Below, one piece after another: positions 24,901 through 35,945 of a DNA stretch of 64,000 bases (position 1 is its first letter; each line of letters opens with the position of its first letter). This stretch comes from Xestospongia bergquistia. Its lineage: Eukaryota; Porifera; Demospongiae; Haplosclerida; Petrosiidae. The stretch covers positions 13,904,501-13,968,500 of the forward strand of contig OZ014411.1 in NCBI GenBank assembly GCA_963965975.1, written 5' to 3'. The notes under the pieces were generated by a model, which had not been told where the DNA came from, made no database searches, and saw only the letters and a list, made by a program, of their open reading frames with translations. Position numbers and translations under genes: made by a program.

Positions 24901-27064
24901 GACTTGTGGTCATATTTCTGTACAGTTGATGATTTATGTTGGTGCATGCTTTCCAACCTTCGGAAATGTGATGTGATATAGCCAATTTATGATGAGTTTT
25001 CAACAAATAATTTCCCAACAATTTTGTGTCACAAACAATGTATAGTAATTTCATGGTTTTTTTTACTAATGTGAATGTATTGGATTTATTTACAATAGCA
25101 AAGTTGATGTAAAAGTAATGTAATTGTAGATGCAACTTCATTGGTAATCCACCAACATTCCAGCAAATAAGCACTTGTTGCAATATTAACAATACATTTA
25201 ATATTGTTGAGTTAGTATCTACTAAATACATTTACTAAATAAGACAATTATATATAATTGCCATTATTATCACAGGAGTCCAAGGGATGTCCTCAATGTC
25301 CACATGTCCATGGGACAAAGGGATGTGATGGACATTCATATATAATGGCTAGTATTATCACAGGAGTCCAAGTGATGTCCTTAATATCCACACATCCCTT
25401 GGAGACAAAGGGATGGGATGGACAATTGTATATAATGGCTAGTATTATCACAGGAGTCCAACAATTAAATATAATGGTCAGTATTATCACAGGAGTCCAA
25501 GGGATGTCCTTGATGTCCACACATTCCTTGGGGACTAAGGGATGGGATGGACAATTATATATAATGGTCAGTATTATTACAGGATTCCAAGGGATGTATG
25601 GCAGTACTGGACTATCCCCATGCCCATGGACTGTCTATGGCAATACGGCACATATTTGTTAAATTTTGCTCATTTTGAAACCAAGCCGTCAAATATTTGG
25701 CCACCAATGAAACCTGCTATATTGTAAATTGCTTACTTTAGCAACTTTAATGTATATATAGTCAATAATAATTTTTGAAATTGTTGATATTGTTTCTAAT
25801 CTCTTCCTTTTTAGGGTCATAGCACACCGTTACACTATGCAGTAAGGAAAGGCAACACTGAAATTGTATCACTCCTTATAGAAGCAGGAGGAGATCCTAA
25901 CAAAGCAAATGATGTAATGTCTCTACTCTAGTAGAGCCATTATTGAAATGCATCAATAATTGTAATACTTAATATTAACTTATCATTTGTGGTCTTTTAC
26001 AGGACCAGGAGACACCTTTACATGTTGCAGTTGGTTTTGGTTATGCTAAAATAGTGTTACTGTTAATACAGGCAGGAGGAAATCCCAATGCTTTTGCTCA
26101 AGTAATGTCTATATGAAAATATTCTTAACAGTACTTCACTTTTCTAAACTATGCCACTATACAAAATGTTGTTCAGTAGTAGTATAATTGTCAGTTCTTT
26201 ATCTTAATGGAATTTTGATCATGTTTTCTATCTTATATTCATTTTCCATAGAGTGGTAATACTCTTTTACATCGTGCTTGCCACTATGGCTATGTAGATG
26301 TAATTCACTATTTGTTGTCTGAAGGAGCAGATCCGACAATTGAGAATGATAACAATGAAACTCCATTGGATTTATGTCAACAAAATGGTGACATTGTGAA
26401 TATTTTTGCTGAGTATAATCCAAAGCGAGGTGATTGATGCCACAATAACTACACAACAAGATATTATGTACATAATTGTTCTTATATTTTGTCTAGTTTT
26501 GGAAAATGTTTCAGAGTGGAACATTGAAAGCATTGATGAAGGACAGGTCTTTGAGAAGTCACAATATGGAATAAAGTTGGTCATCCCACCATCCTCAGTG
26601 GAACAGGGACAGGAAGTGGAAACCAAAGTTAAGTTAGTTTCGTCAGAAAAGTCTGAATTTGAGCTTCCTTCTGATGTTGAGCCTGTGAGCTGTTTCTACA
26701 AGATTGAAACAACAGGGAAATTTTCTAGACCTATTGAGCTTCATCTCCAACATAATGTTGAGCTTACATCACAAGAGGAAACCCAACAGCTTGCCTTCAT
26801 AACAGCTAAAGGTCCACCACCTTATAAGTTTGAACTTGTGCCAATTGAAATTGATCAAAAATTCAAGCCTAATGACAATTCAGGTGTTGTAAAAGTTTCT
26901 GATTTCTCTGTATTCAGCATTGTCAAGCTAAAACTTAAAGCTTTATTCTGTCGAGAACCATCTTATAGCTATGCTATGACAGTTTTTTTCAAGCATATGC
27001 TGAAGTCCAGTTGGGCAATACAAGCTGTGGTTACAAGGAATCTTGGGCCCTTTCTCAAGGTACG

Positions 27065-27117
<53 letters not shown>

Positions 27118-29175
27118 TATACAATACACACACACAATATCTACACTGTGTTTGTACTGTTTTGTCTGGTATAGAGAGTTAGCACTGAGAAATGTTTTGA
27201 AAGTTGGAATAAGATAGAACCAGTCTCTTTCCACTTTGATCCAGAAGTCAATGAATTGACGTCTATACTTGTTAATGACTGCTTTCAAATCAAACCATTG
27301 AAAAAGCCCTTTAAAGTAAAATATTAAACTTTAGTTGAAAATTTACTTTTTATTTGTAATGAAGGTCACGAAAAAAGCTGTTGATAGAAGTCAACCAGAC
27401 ACTGCTCTACTTTACTTAAAGTTTAAGGCCTCACTCAAACCTGATGAAAATCTTACAGATTTAGAGCTCGCTTTCAAAGGAATGAGAGATGGAGAGAGTT
27501 TAGTTATTGCTAGTAATGAATTACAAGCAATACAAGGCAAGACAGGTAGGAACATAAAGATTTGTTATATCAGTAAATTTAAGAGCTACTGAGTTATTTT
27601 TTTATTAGATGAACTTGCCAAGCTTACTACTCCATATGCCATTGAGCATTTACAGACCTCATCTCGAAAAGAAATTTCTATGGAGTTGTTAAGTGAGTAT
27701 GAACATGTTCTACATTAATACTATAAATGTCCTTATTAGGTAAAGAACCAAAGAAACAACATCTTATGTCACTGCTTCACTGTATCAAACATATGTGGGA
27801 TACTATTGGAGAACAACTTGCTGTACGATATGGTGACATAAAATCTGCTGAATACAATGTAGCATATGACAATACCAAAAAGCTCTCAGAGGTCCTGCAG
27901 GTTTGGATTGATAAGAGAACATGTGAAGTGTCTTGGAGAACAATCATCACTGTTATAGATGACCCTCCAGTTGAAAATAAGAAAGTAGCTGATGAGATAT
28001 GTGAATTTCTAGCCAGATCAGATATTCAGATTGAATATCTATTAACTGGTCATTTTGAATTGCATTGTGTACATGTATGTTCATTACTTTATCACTATAG
28101 GTTGCTCTTTTGCTACATTTAGTGCTCCACCTCCAATACCTCCCAGACAAAGGATAAACAAACGTATGTTTTGTTTTTAACATTCATATAAATTTACTCT
28201 TTTTTACAGCTTCAATTCCACCAATACCTGCTAAAAGAAAAAGTATATTATTGGTTATAACAAGTAAGCATGAATTATTTCTCTATTATTACTAGGTAAG
28301 CTTAGTTCTGAAACTACTCCACCTCCAATTCCACCAGTGCCAAAGAAAAGAAGTATGTTAGCAATTTTATTTCTTTAATTTCACAGTAATTTGTAATTTA
28401 TCCAGCTCGTATACCTTGTGTAAAGAAACGTAAGTTAACTCTATCTCAATAGCTTAATTTTTGTTATTATGACTTCAATAGAGGAGCAGGAACTTGATGA
28501 AATGGAACAAGAAGCTCCACTACAATCATCCAATCCTATTGGAGTAAAAATACATCTTAAATTATTATGTATTTTTTATTAAATTGGGACATGAAGTCAG
28601 ATCACATTCTATTGTATTTAATGTTGTATATGGATATTACTATATAGACTTTATTTATTCTTTTGTGTGCCTTGTCACAACATAGACTAGTATCATTCTA
28701 ATATTGAGATGTTAATTCTCATCTTATCTAGTTTGCTGCTCATCATCTTCATAAACAAGCTAAACAATGGGAAGAGAAAGATAATAATATGATAGTAGCT
28801 ACTAAACGTATGGCTAGACTGATGATGCAGATGTCAAAGTTTGCAAGGTACTTTCACAGAATTAATTACCTTACTTAATTATTATAACATTTTCTTATCA
28901 AAATCAGTTTTTTTCTTTATATTTATAAGTATAAAATACAAATATATCTGTAATTATAGAATGTACTATTTCAAGTTTGATGATATGATATTCTTTATGT
29001 TATAGAGATGAAGAAGGTGATGTCACTTCTAAAGATGATTTTATCCAAACAGCTAACCTTATTGTGAAAGATAGCAAAGAGGTTGTTGAAATAGCAGCAA
29101 AAGTTGCTATAATCTGTACAGACAAACAACTGAAAAGTGTGAGTTAGACAGTTAATATTATATATAATATTATAT

Positions 29176-29220
<45 letters not shown>

Positions 29221-30441
29221 TGTATATTTATATTTATATATATATACACACACACATATATACATAAATATGATTGTAATTCATAATTTGTTACCAATTC
29301 TTAATTGAGATGATTATATGGAAATTTTATTTTTGGCTTTTTGCAAACTTTTTTTAAACTCAAGTTTTGTATTTCTTTACATGTAGACTCTGTCACAAGT
29401 TATTGATGGTATTCCAACTTATGCTACTCAGCTCAAAATTAATGTTGGTGTACATGCAAGAAGAAGAGGAGATGGTATGCTAGATATTAAGGAGTATTAG
29501 TACACAACCATTTGTATAATCCACAAAACAGAAGAACTTATTTTGACAATTATACCTCTAGCTGTAACACTACCACAATAACTCTTTTCAAAAATGTGAA
29601 ACTATAAAGTTCATTTATATGAATCTATATGTATTATGTAAAGCTGGAAAAAAATACTAAATTTTTATAGTCAATTGATACTTGCATGATTATGAAATTT
29701 TGTTCTATTTAAATAGTACGTGCATGTTTACATTAATGTTTCTAGATGTTACAGTATTCTATTGTTCTACAATTGTACCAGATATCCATTTAATAGGGTT
29801 GGGAGGTATATTGGTTAGGCAGTATAACCGCGATATTTTGACAGATGATTATCGTAATCCAGTAAAAGTTGTACTTGGCAATAATTGCACATACCACCTT
29901 TGCTCATGCGCACTTCATTTCAAACCACATGTCTAATTGCCTGCCAAGTTAAAATGGCAAATATTTGCGTGTATGTGGTACAAGTGTACCGTCAGAGAGG
30001 ATCTTTAGCAGGGCTGGCTGTGTGGCTAATCCAACTCGCTCGCGTTTCAGACCAGAAAATGTTGATAAATTAGTGTTTTTGGCTAAAAACATGTCTTAAT
30101 TACAAGTAATGTCTGTGGTTTTTAATGTACATGTATTTTGGCAAAATGTGGCAATAATCGAGGTTATCATGATAATAGGGATGGTGATTATTGTCTAAGA
30201 GAAAAACTGTTATCACCCAAGCCTACCATTTAACTGAATTTTTTTTAACCATATGTATTTCCTTCACTTTACAGACCCAGAGGCAGATCAAGAAGCCACT
30301 AGATTATTGACAGTTAATGCTGAGAATCTCATGACTGCTGTTGGTGTAGTACTTAATACTACAGAGAGTGCTTTAATAAAAGTTTCTCCAGAAGCTCATG
30401 CACATTTGACTGGTCTAAGCTGGGTCAAAAAATTGAACTGA
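17594..30441 (+). CDS. Ankyrin-ZU5-death-vinculin-tail protein, copy 2 (complete)
   Basis: Complete paralogue of the gene at 1-5389. ATG 17594 opens MAAIKRLIDKRKQ; an ATG at 17587 is a short overlapping uORF. Exons: 17594-17632, 18598-18693, 18942-19043, 19146-19244, 19408-19506, 19649-19747, 19924-20022, 21767-21865, 21982-22074, 22484-22658, 22839-22879, 23255-23341, 25815-25913, 26003-26101, 26252-26429 (about a dozen ankyrin repeats), 26515-27059 (ZU5), 27175-27315, 27365-27545, 27609-27692, 27740-28048 (death), micro-exons 28101-28163, 28210-28242, 28296-28352, 28406-28429, 28482-28543 (proline-rich), then 28732-28847, 29006-29138, 29387-29474, 30275-30441 (vinculin-tail-like). They sum to 3507 nt in one frame, 1168 aa. 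The ZU5 exon differs from copy 1 at only a few residues. Introns hold at least three small transposons and two minisatellites. The coding part appears intact; expression is unknown. Confidence 0.88.
17651..18130. mobile_element. Non-autonomous TIR transposon in intron 1 of copy 2 gene
   Basis: Left end TATAGTCTGTTTGCGTTCAC at 17651 and the reverse-complemented right end TATAGTCTGTTCGTGTTCAC at 18130 match at 22 of 24 positions. TA dinucleotides flank both ends. The 480-bp interior has no ORF. It lies between the start-codon exon and the first ankyrin exon. Confidence 0.6.
19408..20022 (+). repeat. Three near-identical ankyrin exons with duplicated introns
   Basis: Exons 19408-19506, 19649-19747 and 19924-20022 each encode PLH.AA......VSLLIQAGGNPNAT-type repeats. 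They are followed by introns starting gtaatgtctagtattaaa, with the same CATTATGTCCATGTCCATTT block and an (AT)n tract. The unit is about 240-275 bp. The first exon of copy 1 (1-78) belongs to the same set. This is recent exon-plus-intron tandem duplication. Confidence 0.8.
20357..20432. mobile_element. 76-bp palindromic element absent from the paralogous site
   Basis: ACCGTAGATC at 20357 and GATCTACGGT ending at 20432, with partial pairing inside. The matching position in copy 1 (about 275-290) runs through without it, so it is an insertion in copy 2 or a loss in copy 1. Too short to code. Confidence 0.6.
21867..21911. repeat. (AT)n microsatellite
   Basis: Uninterrupted TA repeat just inside the intron after exon 21767-21865; the corresponding copy 1 intron has only a few units. 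Confidence 0.95.
23630..24100. repeat. 87-bp minisatellite in copy 2 intron
   Basis: About five copies of a unit containing CTAAGGGACTAATGGACAGT, GATGTCCTATGGACTCCTTT, AACATTGCCTTTAGTCCTGC and TTGTCCATCCCTTCCCTTTG, some shortened. The 87-bp period is divisible by three and gives an open frame of a repeated 29-residue peptide. It sits in an intron between ankyrin exons 23255-23341 and 25815-25913, so this is probably not translated. Confidence 0.85.
24240..24365 (+). other. Orphan exon-like segment
   Basis: An acceptor-like AAGCAG precedes GCTGTTCC, then ATGGCAGCATTTGC opens MAAFAKKLMKFGVLLPEYSQ then ALIKPEINL, followed by a good donor (gtaagt) at 24366. It lies inside the long copy 2 intron. 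It may be an alternative first exon or a chance match; the family is not recognised. Confidence 0.25.
24398..24722. mobile_element. Tc1/mariner-like MITE
   Basis: TIRs CCATATAGTGGGAAATTTTT (left) and the complementary AAAATTCCCACTATATGG (right) enclose 325 bp. TA target dinucleotides lie at 24396-24397 and 24723-24724. No transposase. The TA duplication is typical of Tc1/mariner-mobilised elements. Confidence 0.65.
25260..25610. repeat. Second minisatellite, inverted relative to 23630-24100
   Basis: About four to five units of roughly 88 bp with AGTATTATCACAGGAGTCCA, AGGGATGTCCTCAATGTCCA and ACAAAGGGATGTGATGGAC. Its reverse complement carries the same motif order (GTCCATC..TCCCTTTGTCC, GGACATCCC, GGACTCCT) as the array at 23630, so the two arrays face each other across about 1.1 kb. 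Confidence 0.7.
27066..27116. repeat. (AT)n microsatellite after the ZU5 exon
   Basis: Expanded TA repeat in the copy 2 intron; copy 1 has a much shorter, interrupted version at 2576-2610. Confidence 0.95.
29155..29262. repeat. AT/AC microsatellite in copy 2 intron
   Basis: Long TATA...ACACAC tract between the two vinculin-tail exons 29006-29138 and 29387-29474; expanded relative to copy 1 (4625-4665). Confidence 0.9.
29794..30225. mobile_element. hAT-like non-autonomous element with 8-bp target duplication
   Basis: A 432-bp insertion in the last intron of the copy 2 gene. CCATTTAA occurs directly at both ends (29786-29793 and 30226-30233). The paralogous intron of copy 1 shows one CTATTTAA and no insert (about 5175-5182). 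Imperfect termini TAGGGTTGGGAGGTA and TATCACCCAAGCCTA are inverted. No ORF of note. An 8-bp duplication is characteristic of the hAT superfamily. Confidence 0.75.
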
Positions 30442-31196
30442 ACTAGCGAATTTAATTAGTTGCTATGCCTCTTACTAACTGCATTCAAGTTGTCTCTCAA
30501 ATACGTAGTGTGTTTTCTTAGATATATAGTTTTGTATTTACTGTGTACTTTCAATAATTTGCTGATATGTTAATAATTCTAATTTTTTGTCTTTAAAAAA
30601 TTATTCTTTTGGGATAAACTAAATAAATTTTCACTAATGTACTGATATAAGTTGTTATATAGTAATTATTCAATCTTCAAAGACCTCAAAGAACAAAGGG
30701 ACAAATAAGAAAAGCAAACTATACATGAACAGGTGTTTAACAGAGATATAAGAAATACTACCACAGCAATACATTATATAAACAGCAATCAGATAAAAAT
30801 ATGATACAATAAGTTAGTCAGTTAGAATTATGATAGACGTTCTATTTATCAAGTCAATGGAATACAAATGATCTAATTGCTTACAAACATGAAAACTGTT
30901 TGACATTACAAAATGTTGTAATGTATTTGTTTCACAACATGTCATGTAAAATAACTGTCATTTTGATTTTACTACATATAATGAAATTATTGATAGATAA
31001 AGTTGGAGAATGTAGACTACAAAGATAGTACATTTGATTGTTGATAGACTTGTGTTGACATTTATCAATAAAAAATTTTCATTGGCAATTTTACTATACA
31101 ATGAATAAACAATATGAATTAACAGTGTTAATTAATTTTAATGGTATTATCCATTGAAAATTCAGTTTACTAACAGATTGGATTATTAATAACAAT

Positions 31197-31450
31197 TTAA
31201 TTGATGAAAGACATTATTAATCTAATTGGATAACAGTAATCAGAATACTGAGAACAGTAAATATCCTTTTTAATTAAATGAGCAAGAGTTGAGGAATGAA
31301 ATGAAGCAGCCTCTTCCAGCAGACATAATGTATGAGTAGATGATCTCTTTCCACGTTTGTGCATATTATTACAATATTGGCACAAATACTCATTACATTC
31401 ATTACAGAAACTTACAGCTACCTCACCAGTTATGCAGAAATGACATGTTT
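31197..31450 (-). pseudogene. B-box zinc-finger fragment (duplicate of 6290-6440)
   Basis: The minus-strand reading CHFCITGEVAVSFCNECNEY, then LCQYCNNMHKR, retains the B-box cysteines, then drifts into SSTHTLCLLEEAASFHSSTL before a stop. There is no start methionine with the hydrophobic leader seen at 6541. It is the counterpart of the B-box ORF downstream of copy 1 and marks the right end of the segmental duplication. Confidence 0.5.
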
Positions 31451-31639
31451 TTGTCTTCTATTTCTTTGTGGTAATTTTAGCAGCCTCCAACTCTGGCATA
31501 ATGAGAGATCAGAGATAGCTAACCACACCCCCTTTTTGTATCATATGTTTAATTCTAAATTGAAGACAACTCAAGTCACTCCTCTGATTGTTGTGTTAAC
31601 ATGTAGTAGTTGTAGTAGTAGTTAAATGAATTGTTTGTT

Positions 31640-31985
31640 TTATCTACTTCATATACTTTTGTTTGTATGCTTATCTCCAAAATTGAAATGTATATGTACA
31701 AGTTACGTGATAACAGCCGAAGTCCAGCATCTCATCATCATAGTTCTAACAATTATGTATAGTATATTTACTACATAGAAATGAAAATGAATTTTTAATT
31801 AATTGCATCAGAAAATTTCCCATGTAAATAAATATGAACTAATTTGTTTTACAGCGATGTACATATACATACTAGTCACTATGCATTGTCAATATATTGG
31901 AATTCTAATTCTGAGCATTATGTTATAAATATAATGCTGACTTAGTATACATTTAAAAGAGATAAAGTGCATTATTTTGAATATC
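31640..31985. other. Intergenic, nothing recognised
   Basis: AT-rich spacer between the end of the segmental duplication and the minus-strand SAM gene; no supportable ORF. Confidence 0.35.
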
Positions 31986-31988
31986 TTG

Positions 31989-33093
31989 TTAATCCTTATT
32001 AAACTTGAAGACTGAGAGACGACCATTAATGATTGACATCAGTTTAATACGATGTAGTCTTGTCAATATAGCAAGGTCTTCTTTGAGAATAGACTCATCT
32101 AAGTCTAACAGCAGAGACCCATCAATTTGTTCTTCAATAAATGTCTCTTTGTATTTACCTAATCCTAATTTTTCTAAGAATTGAGCAACCTAAATAATTA
32201 AAAATAAAGTTATTTAATATATTTAATTTATTTGTAAAATAGAATTAAGAATAATGAATGAACCATCTATAAATAAATACATTTTGTGAATAATGTACCA
32301 ATTATCCACATCCATTCATGAAATGTGACTACTACTATAGAATAATTACATGATAGTCAAGAGTCAATCAGTATAATAGTGATGTTTAGTACTTCTCAGT
32401 GTCACAGGCTATATTATATTCAACCTAGATAATATTATTAGTTAAATTAATTAACCAATAGTTTAGTGTTATAAATGTATTTTGTCTGGCACATATTGTC
32501 AGAGATGTAAAGATTTTGTTCAACCATAATCAATATGTATTAATACCTCATCAACTGACATATCCTTTAAATAAGTTTTGTTTTCAAGGAAGGTTACAAC
32601 AATTTCTTCTGTTTTTGTTTCTTTCATAGGCTTCTCTATATAAATACAAAGAAAACAAATTAAATCGTTATACTATTAATGTACATGTATAACACAACAA
32701 GGGTATTTTATGATAAATTAATGTGATTTTGACATACCATTCATTGTTTTCTCCAATCTAAGAAGACGAGCAGTAAGTTGAGCATTACTTTCTTTCAACT
32801 CAGACAACTGTTTTAGCAGCTGTTCCTTTTCAGGTAGTGTAGAGTCAACATTGTCTACACCATTATTAGTACAAGCTCAGAGGAGACATAACAAGGATTG
32901 ACTACAGAAAATATTTCTTTTGTTTTTGTTTTATGTCACATACTTTCGGAATAAGTTCGCTTTGATCTTTTGGAAGTATTGTGGATGACTGTGTTTAGAA
33001 CTGTCATGAGATGGATGAGATGGAATAGCAGGAGGGCTGTCTATGTCAGCATGTTGCTCTGTTGGAGAATGGATTGTTTCTCTTACGACATGT
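31989..33093 (-). CDS. Coiled-coil and SAM-domain protein (partial model)
   Basis: Minus-strand exons: about 33093-32944 (SPTEQHADIDSPPAIPSHPS, then HPQYFQKIKANLFRK; Ser/Pro/His-rich), 32875-32738 (PEKEQLLKQLSELKESNAQL then TARLLRLEKTMN, a leucine-zipper-like coiled coil), 32635-32547 (EKPMKETKTEEIVVTFLENK then TYLKDMSVDE) and 32189-31989. The last reads VAQFLEKLGLGKYKETFIEE then QIDGSLLLDLDESILKEDL...RLHRIKLMSIINGR to TAA at 31989. The last two exons form a SAM domain, a helical self-association or adaptor module. SAM plus coiled coil suggests a scaffold (inference). The 5' end is unresolved; further exons may lie beyond 33100, where 33283-33480 is open on the minus strand but unrecognised. 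Confidence 0.7.
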
Positions 33094-33489
33094 ATTAATA
33101 TTATGAATACCATTTCTCCATTCGTGCTCAGGAATAGACTTTAAAAGGTCTTGTTGTAATAATTAGGTTACTGGAGAAACATCAGTAACAACTCTCAGTT
33201 AGAAGTGAGGGTTTGAGAATCTTTGCTAACCTCTGTGCACTATGTTCATTTGAATTTTATCCTATTCGGAGGTTTTCACAAGTCAAAAATCAAGAGGAAC
33301 AGAACTTGTGATTTCAATAACTTTACCTGGGTCATTATCATAATCATATCTCTTAGTTGTAGCAATTATAGATTGAAGCAACCTACAGCCATTATCCTTT
33401 GATGGATGGAGGCATGTAAACCAAATACAGCATAGCATCATATTTTCATGGACTAAAATTTTCTTGATTATATGCACCACATATAAAAT

Positions 33490-34648
33490 TAATGGTGTTG
33501 ATGGAAATGTTGGATCAGATTAAGATGACAGCTATATTGAAGAATGAACATGCATAGGAAATGGTATTCCAAGCAGTCAGTCTCATAACACAAGCAATGA
33601 GTCAAGTGATGAAATGAAATGGAGCCACAGAAAAAAAAACAAGCCATCAGATGGAGACTTTATCTCAAATGATATCAGTTAATGCAACAGTATTTCTCAA
33701 TACTATCCACTCAAGGCACAACAAGCTTCCTGGAAAACAAGGATATTGTGTGTTTATTTATACAACTGGAAAGGATCCCTTCCTATTTCTTAAATCATAA
33801 TAGGTATTATCATCTTAAATATATTTCACTAAGGAGTGTGGTTCATTCCTTATCAACCAACAGACAGAGAGAAGACATTAAAAGGAATTACCTGACTTAA
33901 TGGAGCAGTCCATCAATTAAAATCAGCTTCCTCCACCAAGACATAACTGATCTCCATTTTCACCTCCTTATTCGTTAGTTAGTACACAAACTGGTATACC
34001 CTCATCTGCATCTTTGCCAACTGTCGATATAAATCAGCAAAAGTTGTTGGTATACTTGTCTGTCTTGTACCACCATTATTAGCTTCTTACAATGAAGTCA
34101 AGAGGTTGTACCTAACTCTCTTTCCAGATCTTTTTCATCAAGCTCAACTAGCAAGGGATCACTGATTCATTCTCTTGAAAGTTTTCCTTGTACTGATTCA
34201 AATCGTATTTAACTTACATAGCTTGTATCTAATGTGTATGTGTATGTGTGGAGAGAAAGAGATACTTTAGGTTGGAACTAAAGTGAATGTGGCATTTACT
34301 TATTGTAGTTTGGTTACATTTCTTAGCTTTAAACATTATTTCCTGCCAATACTAACGAAATTACTTCACTCAGAACTTTAAAACACTTTGTACATACAAC
34401 ACTAATTTGTTTCAATTGTGTTATGCATGTTCTAATGGTTGCTTTACTTACATCATCACAAGACATATTGATGATATCTGTGTTGTGTGGTGGTAACATG
34501 TCAACATATTTAACTTTTGATAGTCACTGTTCCATTTTTTGAAGAGAACTTTGAAGATCAGAGACCACCTGAAGTAGTGCTAAAAAGAATGTACTGTCAT
34601 AATTGACATTAATAACATTACTATACATGAATATAAATGATTGTTTAC

Positions 34649-34687
<39 letters not shown>

Positions 34688-35940
34688 AAAGGTAACACTT
34701 CAATACATATATAAGTAGTGGCTATCATATATTATTAACAAAGATGATACCAAACAAATCACAAAAAATCATCAAATAATCAGTACTGTTGTTAAAGGGG
34801 GAGAACAATTTGATGCCACTATCAGTGTATGCAGTAACAATAGTAAGTGATAATACACCTCTTCAATCAGTACCATAAATGACAATGGAATTATCAATTA
34901 TAAAGTTGTCTTTGAAAAAATAAAATATACTTTTAAAATGTTCTAGTTAGATAGTAACTCATCAATCAAATTTTAACTAAAACAGTCATTCTATTATTAT
35001 ATTATGTCTACATCGTATATACTCATAGTACAAAGAGTCTTTTGTATACTGAGTTATAACTATCTCTATGTAGACAATAGAGATGGTTATAACTCTGTAT
35101 AATATAAATGTACTACATCATGATACTAATAGTTAACTGATATATACTTACAATAATGAAATATTTTATTCTATTTTTTGTTATTGTTCTCCATAGAATG
35201 CAAACATAGCTCCATCAGTTGCAAGAAAGAAAATGGACATTATTTTCATGACTTACATTATGTAAAGTACTTTCTTTCATTAAATTGACAGGAACTAGTA
35301 CATGGAGTATATAATATTGATAGTAGAGAGTATGTGCATTCAAAACTTAAGGATACATGCAATTGTTTGGTAGGAAAACTATTTAGTTTTTATATTTACA
35401 AGCGTATAATAAAGTTATTATTAGGGCAATACTAATATCAGGACATCTCAATACACTATTACCTACCCATTACATTACTCCTGTAAACAGATATGTCATC
35501 CATATTAGGAAATAATTATAATAATGAGCTAGTTATTAACTAGTTTGTAGTTCAAGTATGCTGACTTTGAACATCTTTCAGGTTTAAATGGTATATTACG
35601 GTGACTAACAAAACCCATTCTATTATTATTGTATAGTAAGTGTAACCTTTAATATATTATTGTAACAGAGTCCACTTAAAGAAATCCACTTCATCAGAAG
35701 ATACCAGGTCCTACAGGATATAATAATAATATTTATATGATAATCACATAATCTCATTAATAGTCCAGGAGATATAGATAGTCTTACTACATGCAAGGCA
35801 ATACATGGAGTAATATTATGTTGTCAATACTCTTAACTATATTTATGATTGGAAACAAAAGTGAATCAATGACTAGTACTTCTTACAATAGTATAGCTTA
35901 CCACTAATTCACGTGCATAGTACTGATCATGAGTGCAGTC
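33490..35940. other. Long non-coding stretch with a CT microsatellite
   Basis: No gene could be supported. Contains a (CT)n tract at 34653-34683 and an inverted repeat around 35055-35095 (AGTTATAACTATCTCTATG and its near complement). Short open readings (for example plus strand near 33600-34180) look like decayed coding sequence but match nothing I recognise. Confidence 0.35.
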
Positions 35941-35945
35941 AGGGG

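Noticed and set aside
26943..27288. Several overlapping ORFs on both strands
   Set aside because: They are open only because of the (AT)n microsatellite and lie across a ZU5-gene intron.
33682..34180. Possible decayed coding region on the plus strand
   Set aside because: Fragments such as PLKAQQASWKTRILCVYLYN look protein-like but stops are frequent and no family could be named.
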